Shown here one piece after another: positions 1 to 7,186 of a DNA stretch of 64,000 nt. The notes beneath the pieces were generated by a model, which searched no databases, was not told the DNA's origin, and was given only the letters and a program-made list of their open reading frames with translations. The position numbers and the translations under genes are program-made. This DNA is from CAVVAL01 sp963742725 (GTDB lineage: Bacteria > Actinomycetota > Actinomycetes > Mycobacteriales > Cryptosporangiaceae). The DNA lies in NCBI GenBank assembly GCA_963742725.1, contig CAVUMX010000001.1, forward strand, positions 1,426,001 to 1,490,000, in the 5' to 3' direction. The stretch's first letter is position 1; the number at the start of each line of letters is the position of its first letter.

Positions 1-77
1 CGCTGGCAGCGGGTGTAGCCGCGCACCTTGAACTTCGGCTTCTTGGCCGCCTTGTTGACGAGAGCCTTCTTAGCCAT
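1..77 (-). CDS. rpsZ: 30S ribosomal protein S14 type Z (partial, N-terminal 25 codons)
   Basis: Reading leftward from the ATG, the frame gives MAKKALVNKAAKKPKF, then VRGYTRCQR. This is the N-terminus of the short zinc-binding S14 (S14Z), whose first zinc cysteine is the C of TRCQR. The window edge removes the rest, including the second CxxC half. It begins 2 nt after the rplE stop, the usual spc-operon order L14-L24-L5-S14. S14 is a late-assembling 30S head protein. The lysine-rich N-terminus before the zinc knuckle fits the 61-residue form rather than the long zinc-free form. Confidence 0.93.
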   Translation of the reverse strand, partial: MAKKALVNKAAKKPKFKVRGYTRCQ

Positions 78-79
78 GC

Positions 80-643
80 TCAGTTCTCCTTGAAGGGGAA
101 GCCGAGCTGCTTGAGCAGTGCGCGGCCTTCCTCGTCGGTCTTCGCGGTCGTGACGACCGTGATGTCCATGCCCCGCTGCCGGTCGATCTTGTCCACGTCG
201 ATCTCGTGGAACATCGACTGCTCGTTCAGGCCGAAGGTGTAGTTGCCGTGGCCGTCGAACTGGGTGCCGGACAGGCCGCGGAAGTCGCGGATGCGCGGCA
301 GCGCGATCGTCAGCAGGCGGTCCAGGAACTCCCACATGCGGTCGCCGCGGAGGGTGACCTTCGCGCCGATCGGCATGCCCTCGCGCAGCTTGAACTGCGC
401 GATGGACTTGCGGGCCTTCTGCACGAGCGGCTTCTGACCGGTGATGGCGGTGAGGTCACGGACGGCGCCGTCGATCAGCTTGGCGTCGCGAGCTGCCTCG
501 CCGACACCCATGTTGACCACGACCTTGACCACGCCGGGCACCTGCATGACGTTCGAGAACTCGAACTGCTCACGCAGGGCAGGCAGGATCTCGGCCCGGT
601 ACCGCTGCTTGAGGCGGGGAGCCGCCTTGGTGTCGGTAGCCAT
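80..643 (-). CDS. rplE: 50S ribosomal protein L5
   Basis: L5 binds 5S rRNA and anchors it to the central protuberance of the 50S subunit. The 187 residues match the family length. The N-terminal block VVKVVVNMGVGEAARD and the C-terminal FRGLSGTQFDGHGNYTFG segment are family signatures. The ATG overlaps the rplX stop as TGATG, indicating translational coupling within the spc operon; rpsZ follows 2 nt downstream. Nothing unusual is seen. Confidence 0.98.
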   Translation of the reverse strand: MATDTKAAPRLKQRYRAEILPALREQFEFSNVMQVPGVVKVVVNMGVGEAARDAKLIDGAVRDLTAITGQKPLVQKARKSIAQFKLREGMPIGAKVTLRGDRMWEFLDRLLTIALPRIRDFRGLSGTQFDGHGNYTFGLNEQSMFHEIDVDKIDRQRGMDITVVTTAKTDEEGRALLKQLGFPFKEN

Positions 644-999
644 CAGATGTCCTCACCGGTCCGCCGGGACACGCGGACGCGCTTGCGCTCCACCCGACCG
701 TCGTCGGTGGTCGTCTCGTTGATTCGGGACCCGACGCGGGTCGCCTTGCCACCGGCCACGACCATCACGTTGCTCACGTGGATCGGCGCTTCCTGGGTGA
801 CGATGCCGCCGGTCTTGGCGCCACGCTGGGTCGTGGAGACCCGCGTGTGCTTCTTGATCCGGTTGACACCCTCGACCAGGACACGCTGCGTGTCCGTGTA
901 GACCTGGATGATCTTGCCCTTGGCGCCCTTGTCCTTGCCAGCGATGACCTGGACCGTGTCGCCCTTCTTGACCTTCAGCTTGCCCTTGGGGGTAGCCAT
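643..999 (-). CDS. rplX: 50S ribosomal protein L24
   Basis: L24 is an assembly initiator that binds the 5' end of 23S rRNA. The start MATPKGKLKVKKGDTVQVIAG contains the KOW motif (KKGDTVQVIAGKDKGAKG). I chose the ATG at 999 over an in-frame GTG at 1005, because GGAGG (about 1012-1016) lies about 10-12 nt before the ATG but only 3-6 nt before the GTG, and L24 proteins start with MA or MK. This gives 118 residues, slightly longer than E. coli L24, as is normal in actinobacteria. It nearly abuts rplN and overlaps rplE. Confidence 0.96.
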   Translation of the reverse strand: MATPKGKLKVKKGDTVQVIAGKDKGAKGKIIQVYTDTQRVLVEGVNRIKKHTRVSTTQRGAKTGGIVTQEAPIHVSNVMVVAGGKATRVGSRINETTTDDGRVERKRVRVSRRTGEDI

Positions 1000-1001
1000 C
1001 G

Positions 1002-1370
1002 TCACAGCACCTCCGGAGCCAGCGAGATGATCTTCATGAACTTCTTGTCACGCAGCTCGCGGCCCACCGGGCCGAAGATGCGGGTACCGCGAGGGTCGCC
1101 GCCGTCCTTGATGAGGACGGCCGCGTTCTCGTCGAAGCGGATATAGGAACCGTCAGGACGCCGCTTCTCCTTCACGGTGCGGACGACGACCGCCTTGACG
1201 ACGTCACCGCGCTTAACGCCCGCGCCGGGGATGGCGTCCTTGACGGTGCCCACGATGATGTCGCCGATGCCGGCGTACCGCCGACCCGAGCCGCCGAGGA
1301 CACGGATGCACAAGATTTCCTTGGCACCGGTGTTGTCGGCGACACGCAGTCGCGACTCCTGCTGGATCAC
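1002..1370 (-). CDS. rplN: 50S ribosomal protein L14
   Basis: L14 sits at the 30S/50S interface (bridges B5 and B8). The 122-residue protein opens MIQQESRLRVADNTGAKEILCIRVLGGS, the canonical start of the family, and ends with KIISLAPEVL. It is the first spc-operon gene here. A 72-nt gap separates it from rpsQ, larger than the neighbouring gaps and the point where an S10/spc boundary or internal promoter would be expected, although I see no clear promoter in it. Confidence 0.98.
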   Translation of the reverse strand: MIQQESRLRVADNTGAKEILCIRVLGGSGRRYAGIGDIIVGTVKDAIPGAGVKRGDVVKAVVVRTVKEKRRPDGSYIRFDENAAVLIKDGGDPRGTRIFGPVGRELRDKKFMKIISLAPEVL

Positions 1371-1442
1371 GTCAACTCCTGGTTGTCGCGCCGGTTCTCA
1401 TTGCTGAGCCTGGCGGAACGGATGGCCTCCGTAGAGACCGGA

Positions 1443-1727
1443 TTACTTGGCCTTCTCAAGGATCTCGACGACGCGCCAGCGCTTGGTGGCCGACAGCGGG
1501 CGGGTCTCCATGAGGAGGACCCGGTCGCCGATACCGCACTCGTTCTGCTCGTCGTGCGCCTGGAGCTTGCTGGTGCGGCGCAGGACCTTGCCGTACAGGC
1601 GGTGCTTCACGCGGTCCTCGACCTCGACGACCACCGTCTTGTTCATCTTGTCGCTGACCACGAGGCCCTCGCGGACCTTGCGGTCGTTGCGCACCGTCTG
1701 CTCGCTCACGTTCTCTTCCTTGCTCAT
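1443..1727 (-). CDS. rpsQ: 30S ribosomal protein S17
   Basis: S17 is a primary 16S rRNA binding protein with an OB fold. The core reads RKVREGLVVSDKMNKTVVV then RVKHRLYGKVLRRTSKLQAHDE, diagnostic for S17. It carries a short acidic/polar extension (MSKEENVSEQTVRND) before the core, common in actinobacterial S17. Its ATG overlaps the rpmC stop by 4 nt (ATGA), so it is probably translationally coupled to L29. Confidence 0.98.
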   Translation of the reverse strand: MSKEENVSEQTVRNDRKVREGLVVSDKMNKTVVVEVEDRVKHRLYGKVLRRTSKLQAHDEQNECGIGDRVLLMETRPLSATKRWRVVEILEKAK

Positions 1728-1966
1728 GCCGACACCTCGTCGGTGGCGGCGGCGCTGATACCGAGCTCGCGCTCACGCATCACGGTGTAGATCCGGGCGA
1801 TGTCACGGCGCACGGTCTGCAGCCGCCGGTTGTTGTCGAGCTGACCGGTGGCGTTCTGGAAGCGGAGGTTGAACAGCTCCTCCTTCGCTTCCTTCAGCCG
1901 CGTGACGAGCTCGTCGTCAGCCAGCTCGCGCAGCTCGGTCGCCTGCTTGTTCGGACCGCTGCTCAT
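1724..1966 (-). CDS. rpmC: 50S ribosomal protein L29
   Basis: L29 lies near the polypeptide exit tunnel and helps dock trigger factor and SRP. The 80 residues contain the helical-hairpin signature ELRELADDELVTRLKEAKEE followed by LFNLRFQNATGQLDN and RRDIARI. The C-terminal extension MRERELGISAAATDEVSA is longer than in E. coli (63 aa). The start codon overlaps the rplP stop (TGATG) and the end overlaps rpsQ by 4 nt. Confidence 0.98.
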   Translation of the reverse strand: MSSGPNKQATELRELADDELVTRLKEAKEELFNLRFQNATGQLDNNRRLQTVRRDIARIYTVMRERELGISAAATDEVSA

Positions 1967-2385
1967 CAGATGTCACCCACTTCGCGCTTCACGATCCGGC
2001 ACTTCATCGGGAGCTTGTGGATCGCGCGCCGCATCGCCTCACGGGCGATCGTCTCGTTCGGGTACGCGATCTCGAAGAGCACGCGACCCGGCTTGACGTT
2101 GGCGACCCACCACTCCGGCGAACCCTTACCGGAACCCATGCGGGTTTCGGCCGGCTTCTTCGTCAGCGGACGGTCCGGGTAGATGTTGATCCACACCTTG
2201 CCGCCACGCTTGATGTGCCGGGTCATTGCGATACGAGCCGCCTCGATCTGGCGGTTCGTCACGTACGCCGGCTCCAGCGCCTGGATACCGAACTCACCGA
2301 AGGCGACCCGGGTACCACCCTTGGCGGCCCCGTGACGATCCGGGTGGTGCTGCTTGCGGTGCTTGACCCTGCGCGGGATCAGCAT
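1966..2385 (-). CDS. rplP: 50S ribosomal protein L16
   Basis: L16 organises the A-site region and 23S helix 38. The 139-residue protein begins MLIPRRVKHRKQHHPDRHG and contains the conserved GGKVWINIYPDRPLTKKPAETRMGSGKG stretch (quoted in parts: GGKVWINIYPDRP; TKKPAETRMGSGKG). Length and motifs are standard. It starts 3 nt after rpsC and overlaps rpmC, within the S10 operon. Confidence 0.98.
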   Translation of the reverse strand: MLIPRRVKHRKQHHPDRHGAAKGGTRVAFGEFGIQALEPAYVTNRQIEAARIAMTRHIKRGGKVWINIYPDRPLTKKPAETRMGSGKGSPEWWVANVKPGRVLFEIAYPNETIAREAMRRAIHKLPMKCRIVKREVGDI

Positions 2386-2388
2386 GGG

Positions 2389-3336
2389 TCAGCCCTCCTG
2401 AGCTGCGGTCTTGCTGTCGTCAGCCGGCTTCTCGACCGCGGGCGCCTCGGCGACCGGGGTCTCGACGGCCGGAGCCTCGACAACGGGGGTTTCAACAGCA
2501 GGGGCCTCGGTGACCGGAGCCTCGACCGCGGGGGTCTCGACGGCCTCGACCGGCGCCTCTTCGGCGGCCTTGCGGCCACCCTTGGCGGCGCGGCCGGCCT
2601 CGGTGCCGGTCGGCGTGGTGCCGGTCGAGCCCGAACGGCGGGCGCGGGCCGGACGCTCACGGCGGGCCTGCCGCACGACGGCCTCGGCGGCCTCGCGCTC
2701 GGCGCGGCTCTGCACGATGTCGCCCTTGTAGATCCACACCTTGACGCCGATGCGACCGAACGTCGTGCGGGCCTCGTAGATGCCGTAGTCGATGTTCGCC
2801 CGGAGGGTGTGCAGCGGAACGCGACCCTCGCGGTAGAACTCCGAACGGCTCATCTCGGCACCGCCGAGGCGGCCGGCGCACTGCACCCGGATGCCCTTGA
2901 CGCCCGGGCTCTTCATCGCGGACTGCATCGCCTTGCGCATGGCACGGCGGAAGCTGACCCGGCTGGAGAGCTGCTCGGCGACGCCCTGGGCGACCAGCTG
3001 CGCGTCCGACTCGGGGTTCTTGACCTCGAGGATGTTCAGCTGCACCTGCTTGCCCGTGAGCTTCTCCAGCTCGCCACGGATCCGGTCGGCCTCGGCGCCG
3101 CGGCGACCGATGACGATGCCCGGACGGGCGGTGTGGATGTCGACACGGACCCGGTCACGGGTGCGCTCGATCTCAACCTTCGAGATACCAGCGCGCTCCA
3201 TGCCCTTGGACATCATGCGTCGGATGGCCACGTCTTCCTTGACGTAGTCCTTGTAGAGCTTGTCCGCATACCAGCGGGACTTCCACTCGGTGGTGATGCC
3301 GAGGCGGAACCCGTGCGGGTTGACCTTCTGACCCAT
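2389..3336 (-). CDS. rpsC: 30S ribosomal protein S3 with long acidic C-terminal repeat tail
   Basis: S3 forms part of the mRNA entry channel and helicase site. Residues 1-~212 are a normal S3 (MGQKVNPHGFRLGI start; type II KH domain with PGIVIGRRGAEADRIR; GRLGGAEMSRSEFYREGRVP). The protein then runs on for about 100 residues: a basic RRERPARARRSG linker, then from about residue 261 to 303 a low-complexity acidic tail with units of the type APAVETP/VVEAP. E. coli S3 is 233 aa, so this 315-aa form is long even for an actinobacterium. The start overlaps the rplV stop (TAATG). The adjacent L22 has a basic tail of similar size. Confidence 0.98.
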   Translation of the reverse strand: MGQKVNPHGFRLGITTEWKSRWYADKLYKDYVKEDVAIRRMMSKGMERAGISKVEIERTRDRVRVDIHTARPGIVIGRRGAEADRIRGELEKLTGKQVQLNILEVKNPESDAQLVAQGVAEQLSSRVSFRRAMRKAMQSAMKSPGVKGIRVQCAGRLGGAEMSRSEFYREGRVPLHTLRANIDYGIYEARTTFGRIGVKVWIYKGDIVQSRAEREAAEAVVRQARRERPARARRSGSTGTTPTGTEAGRAAKGGRKAAEEAPVEAVETPAVEAPVTEAPAVETPVVEAPAVETPVAEAPAVEKPADDSKTAAQEG

Positions 3337-3890
3337 TACTCGGCGCTTCCCTTCACGGATTCCTCAGTCTTCCCGGCCTTCGGCGTGGCCTTCTTGGCGG
3401 GCGCCTTCTTGGCGGGTGTCGCCTTCTCGGCCTTCGGAGCGGACGCGGCGGGCGCGGCCTTCTTCGCGGCGGCCTTCTTGGTGGGACGCGGCTTCGCGGC
3501 CACGCTCTCCACCACCACCGTGATGTGGCTCGTACGCTTGCGAACCCGGTACGCCCGGCCGAAGCCGCGCGGCCGGAACCGCTTCATGGTCGGACCCTCG
3601 TCGACGAATGCCGCAGCGACGCGCAGCGTGTCCGGGTCGAGCCGGTCGTTGTTCTCGGCGTTCGCCACCGCGCTGGCCAGCACCTTGTAGACCGGCTCGC
3701 TGGCCGACTGCGGCGCGAACTGCAGCACGGTCAGGGCCTCGGCGGCCGGAAGACCGCGGATGAGGTCGACCACGCGGCGTGCCTTCATCGGGGTGACACG
3801 CACGAAGCGCGCCTCGGCAAACCCACCAGGGGCTTCGCCGAGCAGCTGCTCACGGCGCGGGTTCACGCGCTTGCCGTCGATCACTGCCAT
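3336..3890 (-). CDS. rplV: 50S ribosomal protein L22 with Lys/Ala/Pro-rich C-terminal tail
   Basis: L22 lines the exit tunnel with its beta-hairpin. The core (residues ~20-130) has ARFVRVTPMKARRVVDLIRG and the hairpin region RFRPRGFGRAYRVRKRTSH. From about residue 131 to the end the sequence becomes a basic AKKAAP/PAKKAPAKK low-complexity tail of ~54 residues resembling histone H1 or mycobacterial L22 tails. The total of 184 aa compares with 110 in E. coli. It lies between rpsS and rpsC in the S10 operon and overlaps rpsC by one base. Confidence 0.98.
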   Translation of the reverse strand: MAVIDGKRVNPRREQLLGEAPGGFAEARFVRVTPMKARRVVDLIRGLPAAEALTVLQFAPQSASEPVYKVLASAVANAENNDRLDPDTLRVAAAFVDEGPTMKRFRPRGFGRAYRVRKRTSHITVVVESVAAKPRPTKKAAAKKAAPAASAPKAEKATPAKKAPAKKATPKAGKTEESVKGSAE

Positions 3891-3933
3891 CTGTCTGCTC
3901 TCTTATCCGTCTCCCGAGTCCGACCGGTCCGCG

Positions 3934-4215
3934 TTAGCGGCGGCGACTCTTCCGGTCGTCCTTCTCGTGGCCCTTGAACGTGCGGGTCGGGGCGAACTCG
4001 CCGAGCTTGTGCCCGACCATCGCCTCGGTCACGAACACCGGCACGTGCTTGCGGCCGTCGTGCACCGCAATCGTGTGCCCGAGCATGTCCGGGATGATCG
4101 TCGAACGCCGGGACCAGGTCTTGATGACGTTCTTGGTGCCCTTCTCGTTCTGAACGTCCACCTTCTTGAGCAGGTGGCCGTCGATGAACGGGCCCTTCTT
4201 CAGGCTGCGCGGCAT
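3934..4215 (-). CDS. rpsS: 30S ribosomal protein S19
   Basis: S19 binds the 30S head next to S13 and contacts tRNA. The 93 residues begin MPRSLKKGPFIDGHLLKKV and contain the family motif TRTFKGHEKDDRKSRRR at the end, with IPDMLGHTIAVHDGRKHVPV in the middle. Standard length and location in the S10 operon between rplB and rplV. Confidence 0.98.
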   Translation of the reverse strand: MPRSLKKGPFIDGHLLKKVDVQNEKGTKNVIKTWSRRSTIIPDMLGHTIAVHDGRKHVPVFVTEAMVGHKLGEFAPTRTFKGHEKDDRKSRRR

Positions 4216-4227
4216 GACCTGTTACCC

Positions 4228-5061
4228 CTAGCGCTTCTTGTTGGTCTTGCGACGACGGACGATCATGGCGTCGCTCGCCTTACGGCGGCGGGTGCGACCC
4301 TCCGGCTTACCCTTCGGGTTCACCGGGTGACGGCCGCCGGAGGTCTTACCCTCACCACCGCCGTGCGGGTGGTCGATCGGGTTCATGGCGACACCACGCA
4401 CGGTCGGGCGCTTGCCCTTCCAGCGCATGCGGCCGGCCTTACCCCAGTTGATGTTCGACTGCTCGGCGTTGCCGACCTCACCGACCGTGGCACGGCACCG
4501 GACGTCGACGTTGCGGATCTCGCCCGAGGGCATCCGCAGCTGGGCGTACGGTCCGTCCTTCGCCACGAGCTGCACGCTCGCACCAGCGGACCGCGCGATC
4601 TTGGCCCCACCACCGGGACGGAGCTCGATCGCGTGAACGACCGTACCGACCGGGATGTTGCGCAGCGGCAGGTTGTTGCCCGGCTTGATGTCGGCCGACG
4701 GGCCGGTCTCGATCCGGTCACCCTGCTGCACCTTGTTGGGGCAGATGATGTAACGCTTCTCGCCATCCGCGAAGTGCAGCAGCGCGATACGCGCCGTGCG
4801 GTTGGGGTCGTACTCGATGTGCGCGATCTTCGCCGGCACGCCGTCCTTGTCCGCGCGACGGAAGTCGATCACGCGGTATGCGCGCTTGTGCCCGCCACCC
4901 TGGTGGCGTGCGGTCACGCGACCGTGGACGTTGCGACCGCCCTTGGAGTGCAGCGGACGCACCAGCGACTTCTCCGGCGTGTCACGGGTGATCTCGGCGA
5001 AGTCGGCCACGCTCGAGCCACGACGGCCCGGCGTCGTCGGCTTGTACTTGCGGATGCCCAT
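4228..5061 (-). CDS. rplB: 50S ribosomal protein L2
   Basis: L2 is required for subunit association and peptidyl-transferase assembly. The 277-residue protein starts MGIRKYKPTTPGRRGSSV and has the conserved peptidyl-transferase loop NPIDHPHGGGEGKTSGGRHP, with the histidine thought to matter for activity. The RTRRRKASD C-terminal tail is typical. It is the fifth gene of the S10 operon, 12 nt upstream of rpsS. Confidence 0.98.
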   Translation of the reverse strand: MGIRKYKPTTPGRRGSSVADFAEITRDTPEKSLVRPLHSKGGRNVHGRVTARHQGGGHKRAYRVIDFRRADKDGVPAKIAHIEYDPNRTARIALLHFADGEKRYIICPNKVQQGDRIETGPSADIKPGNNLPLRNIPVGTVVHAIELRPGGGAKIARSAGASVQLVAKDGPYAQLRMPSGEIRNVDVRCRATVGEVGNAEQSNINWGKAGRMRWKGKRPTVRGVAMNPIDHPHGGGEGKTSGGRHPVNPKGKPEGRTRRRKASDAMIVRRRKTNKKR

Positions 5062-5095
5062 CTCTATCCCTCAGCTCGTGTAGGTCGGTCGGCCG

Positions 5096-5401
5096 TCAGG
5101 CGACCGGCCCCCCGAAGATCTCGATCCGGTCACCGGCGGCGAGGCTGACGACCGCGCGCTTCGTGTCCTTGCGCTTGCCGAAGCCCTGCTTCGTGCGCTT
5201 GCGCTTGCCCTGGCGGTTGAGCGTGTTGACGCTCTCCACCTTGACGTTGAAGACCTTCTCGACCGCGATCTTGATCTCGGTCTTGTTGGCGTCCGGAGCA
5301 ACGACGAACGTGTACTTGTTCTGGTCCAGCAGGCCGTAGCTCTTCTCCGAGATAACCGGAGCGAGCAGCACGTCGCGGTGGTCCTTGAATACGTCGCTCA
5401 C
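5096..5401 (-). CDS. rplW: 50S ribosomal protein L23
   Basis: L23 is the exit-tunnel docking site for trigger factor and SRP. The 101 residues include RDVLLAPVISEKSYGLLDQNKYTF and the loop NTLNRQGKRKRTKQGFGKR, a normal L23. The ATG overlaps the rplD stop by 4 nt. A 34-nt gap separates it from rplB. Confidence 0.98.
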   Translation of the reverse strand: MSDVFKDHRDVLLAPVISEKSYGLLDQNKYTFVVAPDANKTEIKIAVEKVFNVKVESVNTLNRQGKRKRTKQGFGKRKDTKRAVVSLAAGDRIEIFGGPVA

Positions 5402-6084
5402 TTGTCCGTCTCCTCTGCGACCTCGCTGGAACGCGCGGACGCGGTAGCGCTCTTGCCCTTCGGCGCACCGGCCAGGAAGGACTCCAGCGCCGCGGACGTG
5501 AAGACCACGTCGTCGCTGACCAGCACGTCGTACGTGTTCAGCTGGTCCGGCCAGAGCACGTGCACGCTCGGGATGTTGCGGATGCTCTTCAGCGTCGCCT
5601 CGTCGGTGCGGGGCACGACGACGAGCACGTGGCGCGAGTTCGCGATGCTGGCCAGCGTCGCGGCGGCGACCTTCGTCGACGGCGTCTCGCCGGCGACCAG
5701 GGACTCCACCACGTGGACGCGCCCGTTGCGGGCCCGGTCGGAGAGGGCGCCACGCAGAGCGGCTGCCTTCATCTTCTTCGGGGTCCGCTGCGAGTAGTCG
5801 CGCGGCACCGGGCCGTGGACGACGCCACCACCGGTGAACTGCGGCGCACGGGTCGAACCCTGGCGGGCGCGGCCGGTGCCCTTCTGCTTGTAGGGCTTGG
5901 CGCCACCGCCGGAGACCTCACCGCGGGTCTTCGTCTTGTGCGTGCCCTGGCGAGCCGCGGCCAGCTGGGCCACGACGACCTGGTGCATCAGCGGGACGTT
6001 GACCTGAACGTCGAAGATGCTCTCCGGCAGGTCGACCGAGCCGGCCTTCTTGCCCGTGGCGTCGAGTACGTCGATGGTCGTCAC
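5398..6084 (-). CDS. rplD: 50S ribosomal protein L4
   Basis: L4 lines the exit tunnel; in E. coli it also represses the S10 operon. The 228-residue protein contains the tunnel-loop signature KTRGEVSGGGAKPYKQKGTG followed by RARQGSTRAPQFTGGGVVHGP. The C-terminus ends in a short polar tail (SATASARSSEVAEETDK). It overlaps both rplC and rplW by 4 nt, so L3, L4 and L23 are translationally linked. Confidence 0.98.
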   Translation of the reverse strand: MTTIDVLDATGKKAGSVDLPESIFDVQVNVPLMHQVVVAQLAAARQGTHKTKTRGEVSGGGAKPYKQKGTGRARQGSTRAPQFTGGGVVHGPVPRDYSQRTPKKMKAAALRGALSDRARNGRVHVVESLVAGETPSTKVAAATLASIANSRHVLVVVPRTDEATLKSIRNIPSVHVLWPDQLNTYDVLVSDDVVFTSAALESFLAGAPKGKSATASARSSEVAEETDK

Positions 6085-6749
6085 TTCGCGACACCGCCCT
6101 TCGCCAGGTTCGACTTGGCGGCGGTACGGACGAGCACCAGACCACCCTTGGGGCCGGGAATGGCGCCCTTGATGAGGATCAGGCCCTTGTCGGCGTCCAC
6201 CTTGTGCACGACGAGGTTCATCGTGCTGGTGCGCTCGTGGCCCATGCGGCCGGCCATGCGCAGGCCCTTGAACACACGGCCAGGAGTCGCGCAGCCGCCG
6301 ATGGAACCCGGCGAGCGGTGCTTGCGCTGGGTGCCGTGGCCGGCGCCGAGGCCCTTGAAGCCGTGGCGCTTCATGACACCCGCGGTGCCCTTGCCCTTGC
6401 TGGTACCGACGACGTCGACCTTCTGGCCGGCCTCGAACACGTCGGCGGCCAGTTCCTGGCCGGTCGTGTACTCGGCGGCGTCGGTCGTGCGCAGCTCGAC
6501 GATGTGGCGGCGTGGAGTCACGGCCGCCTTCTTGTAGTGACCCGCCAGCGGCTTGGTGACCTTACGGGGGTCGACCGCGCCGAACGCGAGCTGGACGGCG
6601 GAGTAGCCGTCCTTGTCCGGAGTACGCACCTGGGTGACGACGTTCGGCCCGGCCTTGACGACGGTAACCGGAACGATCCGGTTGTTCTCGTCGAAGACCT
6701 GGGTCATGCCGAGCTTCTCGCCCAGGAGGCCCTTGATCTGCCTGTCCAT
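6081..6749 (-). CDS. rplC: 50S ribosomal protein L3
   Basis: L3 initiates 50S assembly and its loop reaches the peptidyl-transferase centre. The 222 residues start MDRQIKGLLGEKLGMTQVFDE and contain the signature FKGLGAGHGTQRKHRSPGSI (site of glutamine methylation in other bacteria) and GRVFKGLRMAGRMGHERT. Normal length. It follows rpsJ after 14 nt and overlaps rplD. Confidence 0.98.
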   Translation of the reverse strand: MDRQIKGLLGEKLGMTQVFDENNRIVPVTVVKAGPNVVTQVRTPDKDGYSAVQLAFGAVDPRKVTKPLAGHYKKAAVTPRRHIVELRTTDAAEYTTGQELAADVFEAGQKVDVVGTSKGKGTAGVMKRHGFKGLGAGHGTQRKHRSPGSIGGCATPGRVFKGLRMAGRMGHERTSTMNLVVHKVDADKGLILIKGAIPGPKGGLVLVRTAAKSNLAKGGVAK

Positions 6750-6763
6750 GTCTGTCGCGGTCC

Positions 6764-7072
6764 CTACAGCTTGATCTCGATGTCGACACCCGCGGGGAGG
6801 TCGAGACGCATGAGCGAGTCGACGGTCTTCGGGGTCGGGTCGAGGATGTCGATGAGGCGCTTGTGGGTACGCATCTCGAAGTGCTCGCGCGAGTCCTTGT
6901 ACTTGTGCGGCGAGCGGATGACGCAGTACACGTTCTTCTCAGTCGGCAGCGGCACCGGACCTGCGACAGACGCGCCGGTACGGGTCACCGTGTCGACGAT
7001 CTTGCGCGCCGAGCTGTCGATGACCTCGTGGTCATAGGCCTTGAGCCGGATGCGGATCTTCTGTCCCGCCAT
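6764..7072 (-). CDS. rpsJ: 30S ribosomal protein S10 (NusE)
   Basis: S10 is a 30S head protein and, as NusE, a partner of NusB/NusG in antitermination. The 102 residues begin MAGQKIRIRLKAYDHEVID and include the SPHKYKDSREHFEMRTHKRL signature. It is the first gene of the S10 operon. The upstream 114 nt to tuf contain a GC-rich hairpin and leave room for a promoter, though I see no convincing -35/-10 pair. Confidence 0.98.
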   Translation of the reverse strand: MAGQKIRIRLKAYDHEVIDSSARKIVDTVTRTGASVAGPVPLPTEKNVYCVIRSPHKYKDSREHFEMRTHKRLIDILDPTPKTVDSLMRLDLPAGVDIEIKL

Positions 7073-7142
7073 GGTGGCTTCGGTGTCCTTCTTCTTCGGT
7101 GATGCTGCTGACTGGGGCGACCAGCGGAGCTGGCCTCGCGGT

Positions 7143-7175
7143 GCGGCGGCCGAGTCGTCGCGACCCGGCCGCCGC
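7143..7175 (-). terminator. GC-rich hairpin after tuf
   Basis: A perfect 10-bp stem (GCGGCGGCCG at 7143-7152 with CGGCCGCCGC at 7166-7175, 13-nt loop) lies 12 nt downstream of the tuf stop and about 70 nt upstream of rpsJ. There is no U tract, which is common for actinobacterial terminators. It probably separates the str and S10 operons. Confidence 0.55.
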
Positions 7176-7186
7176 CGCTGCGATTA

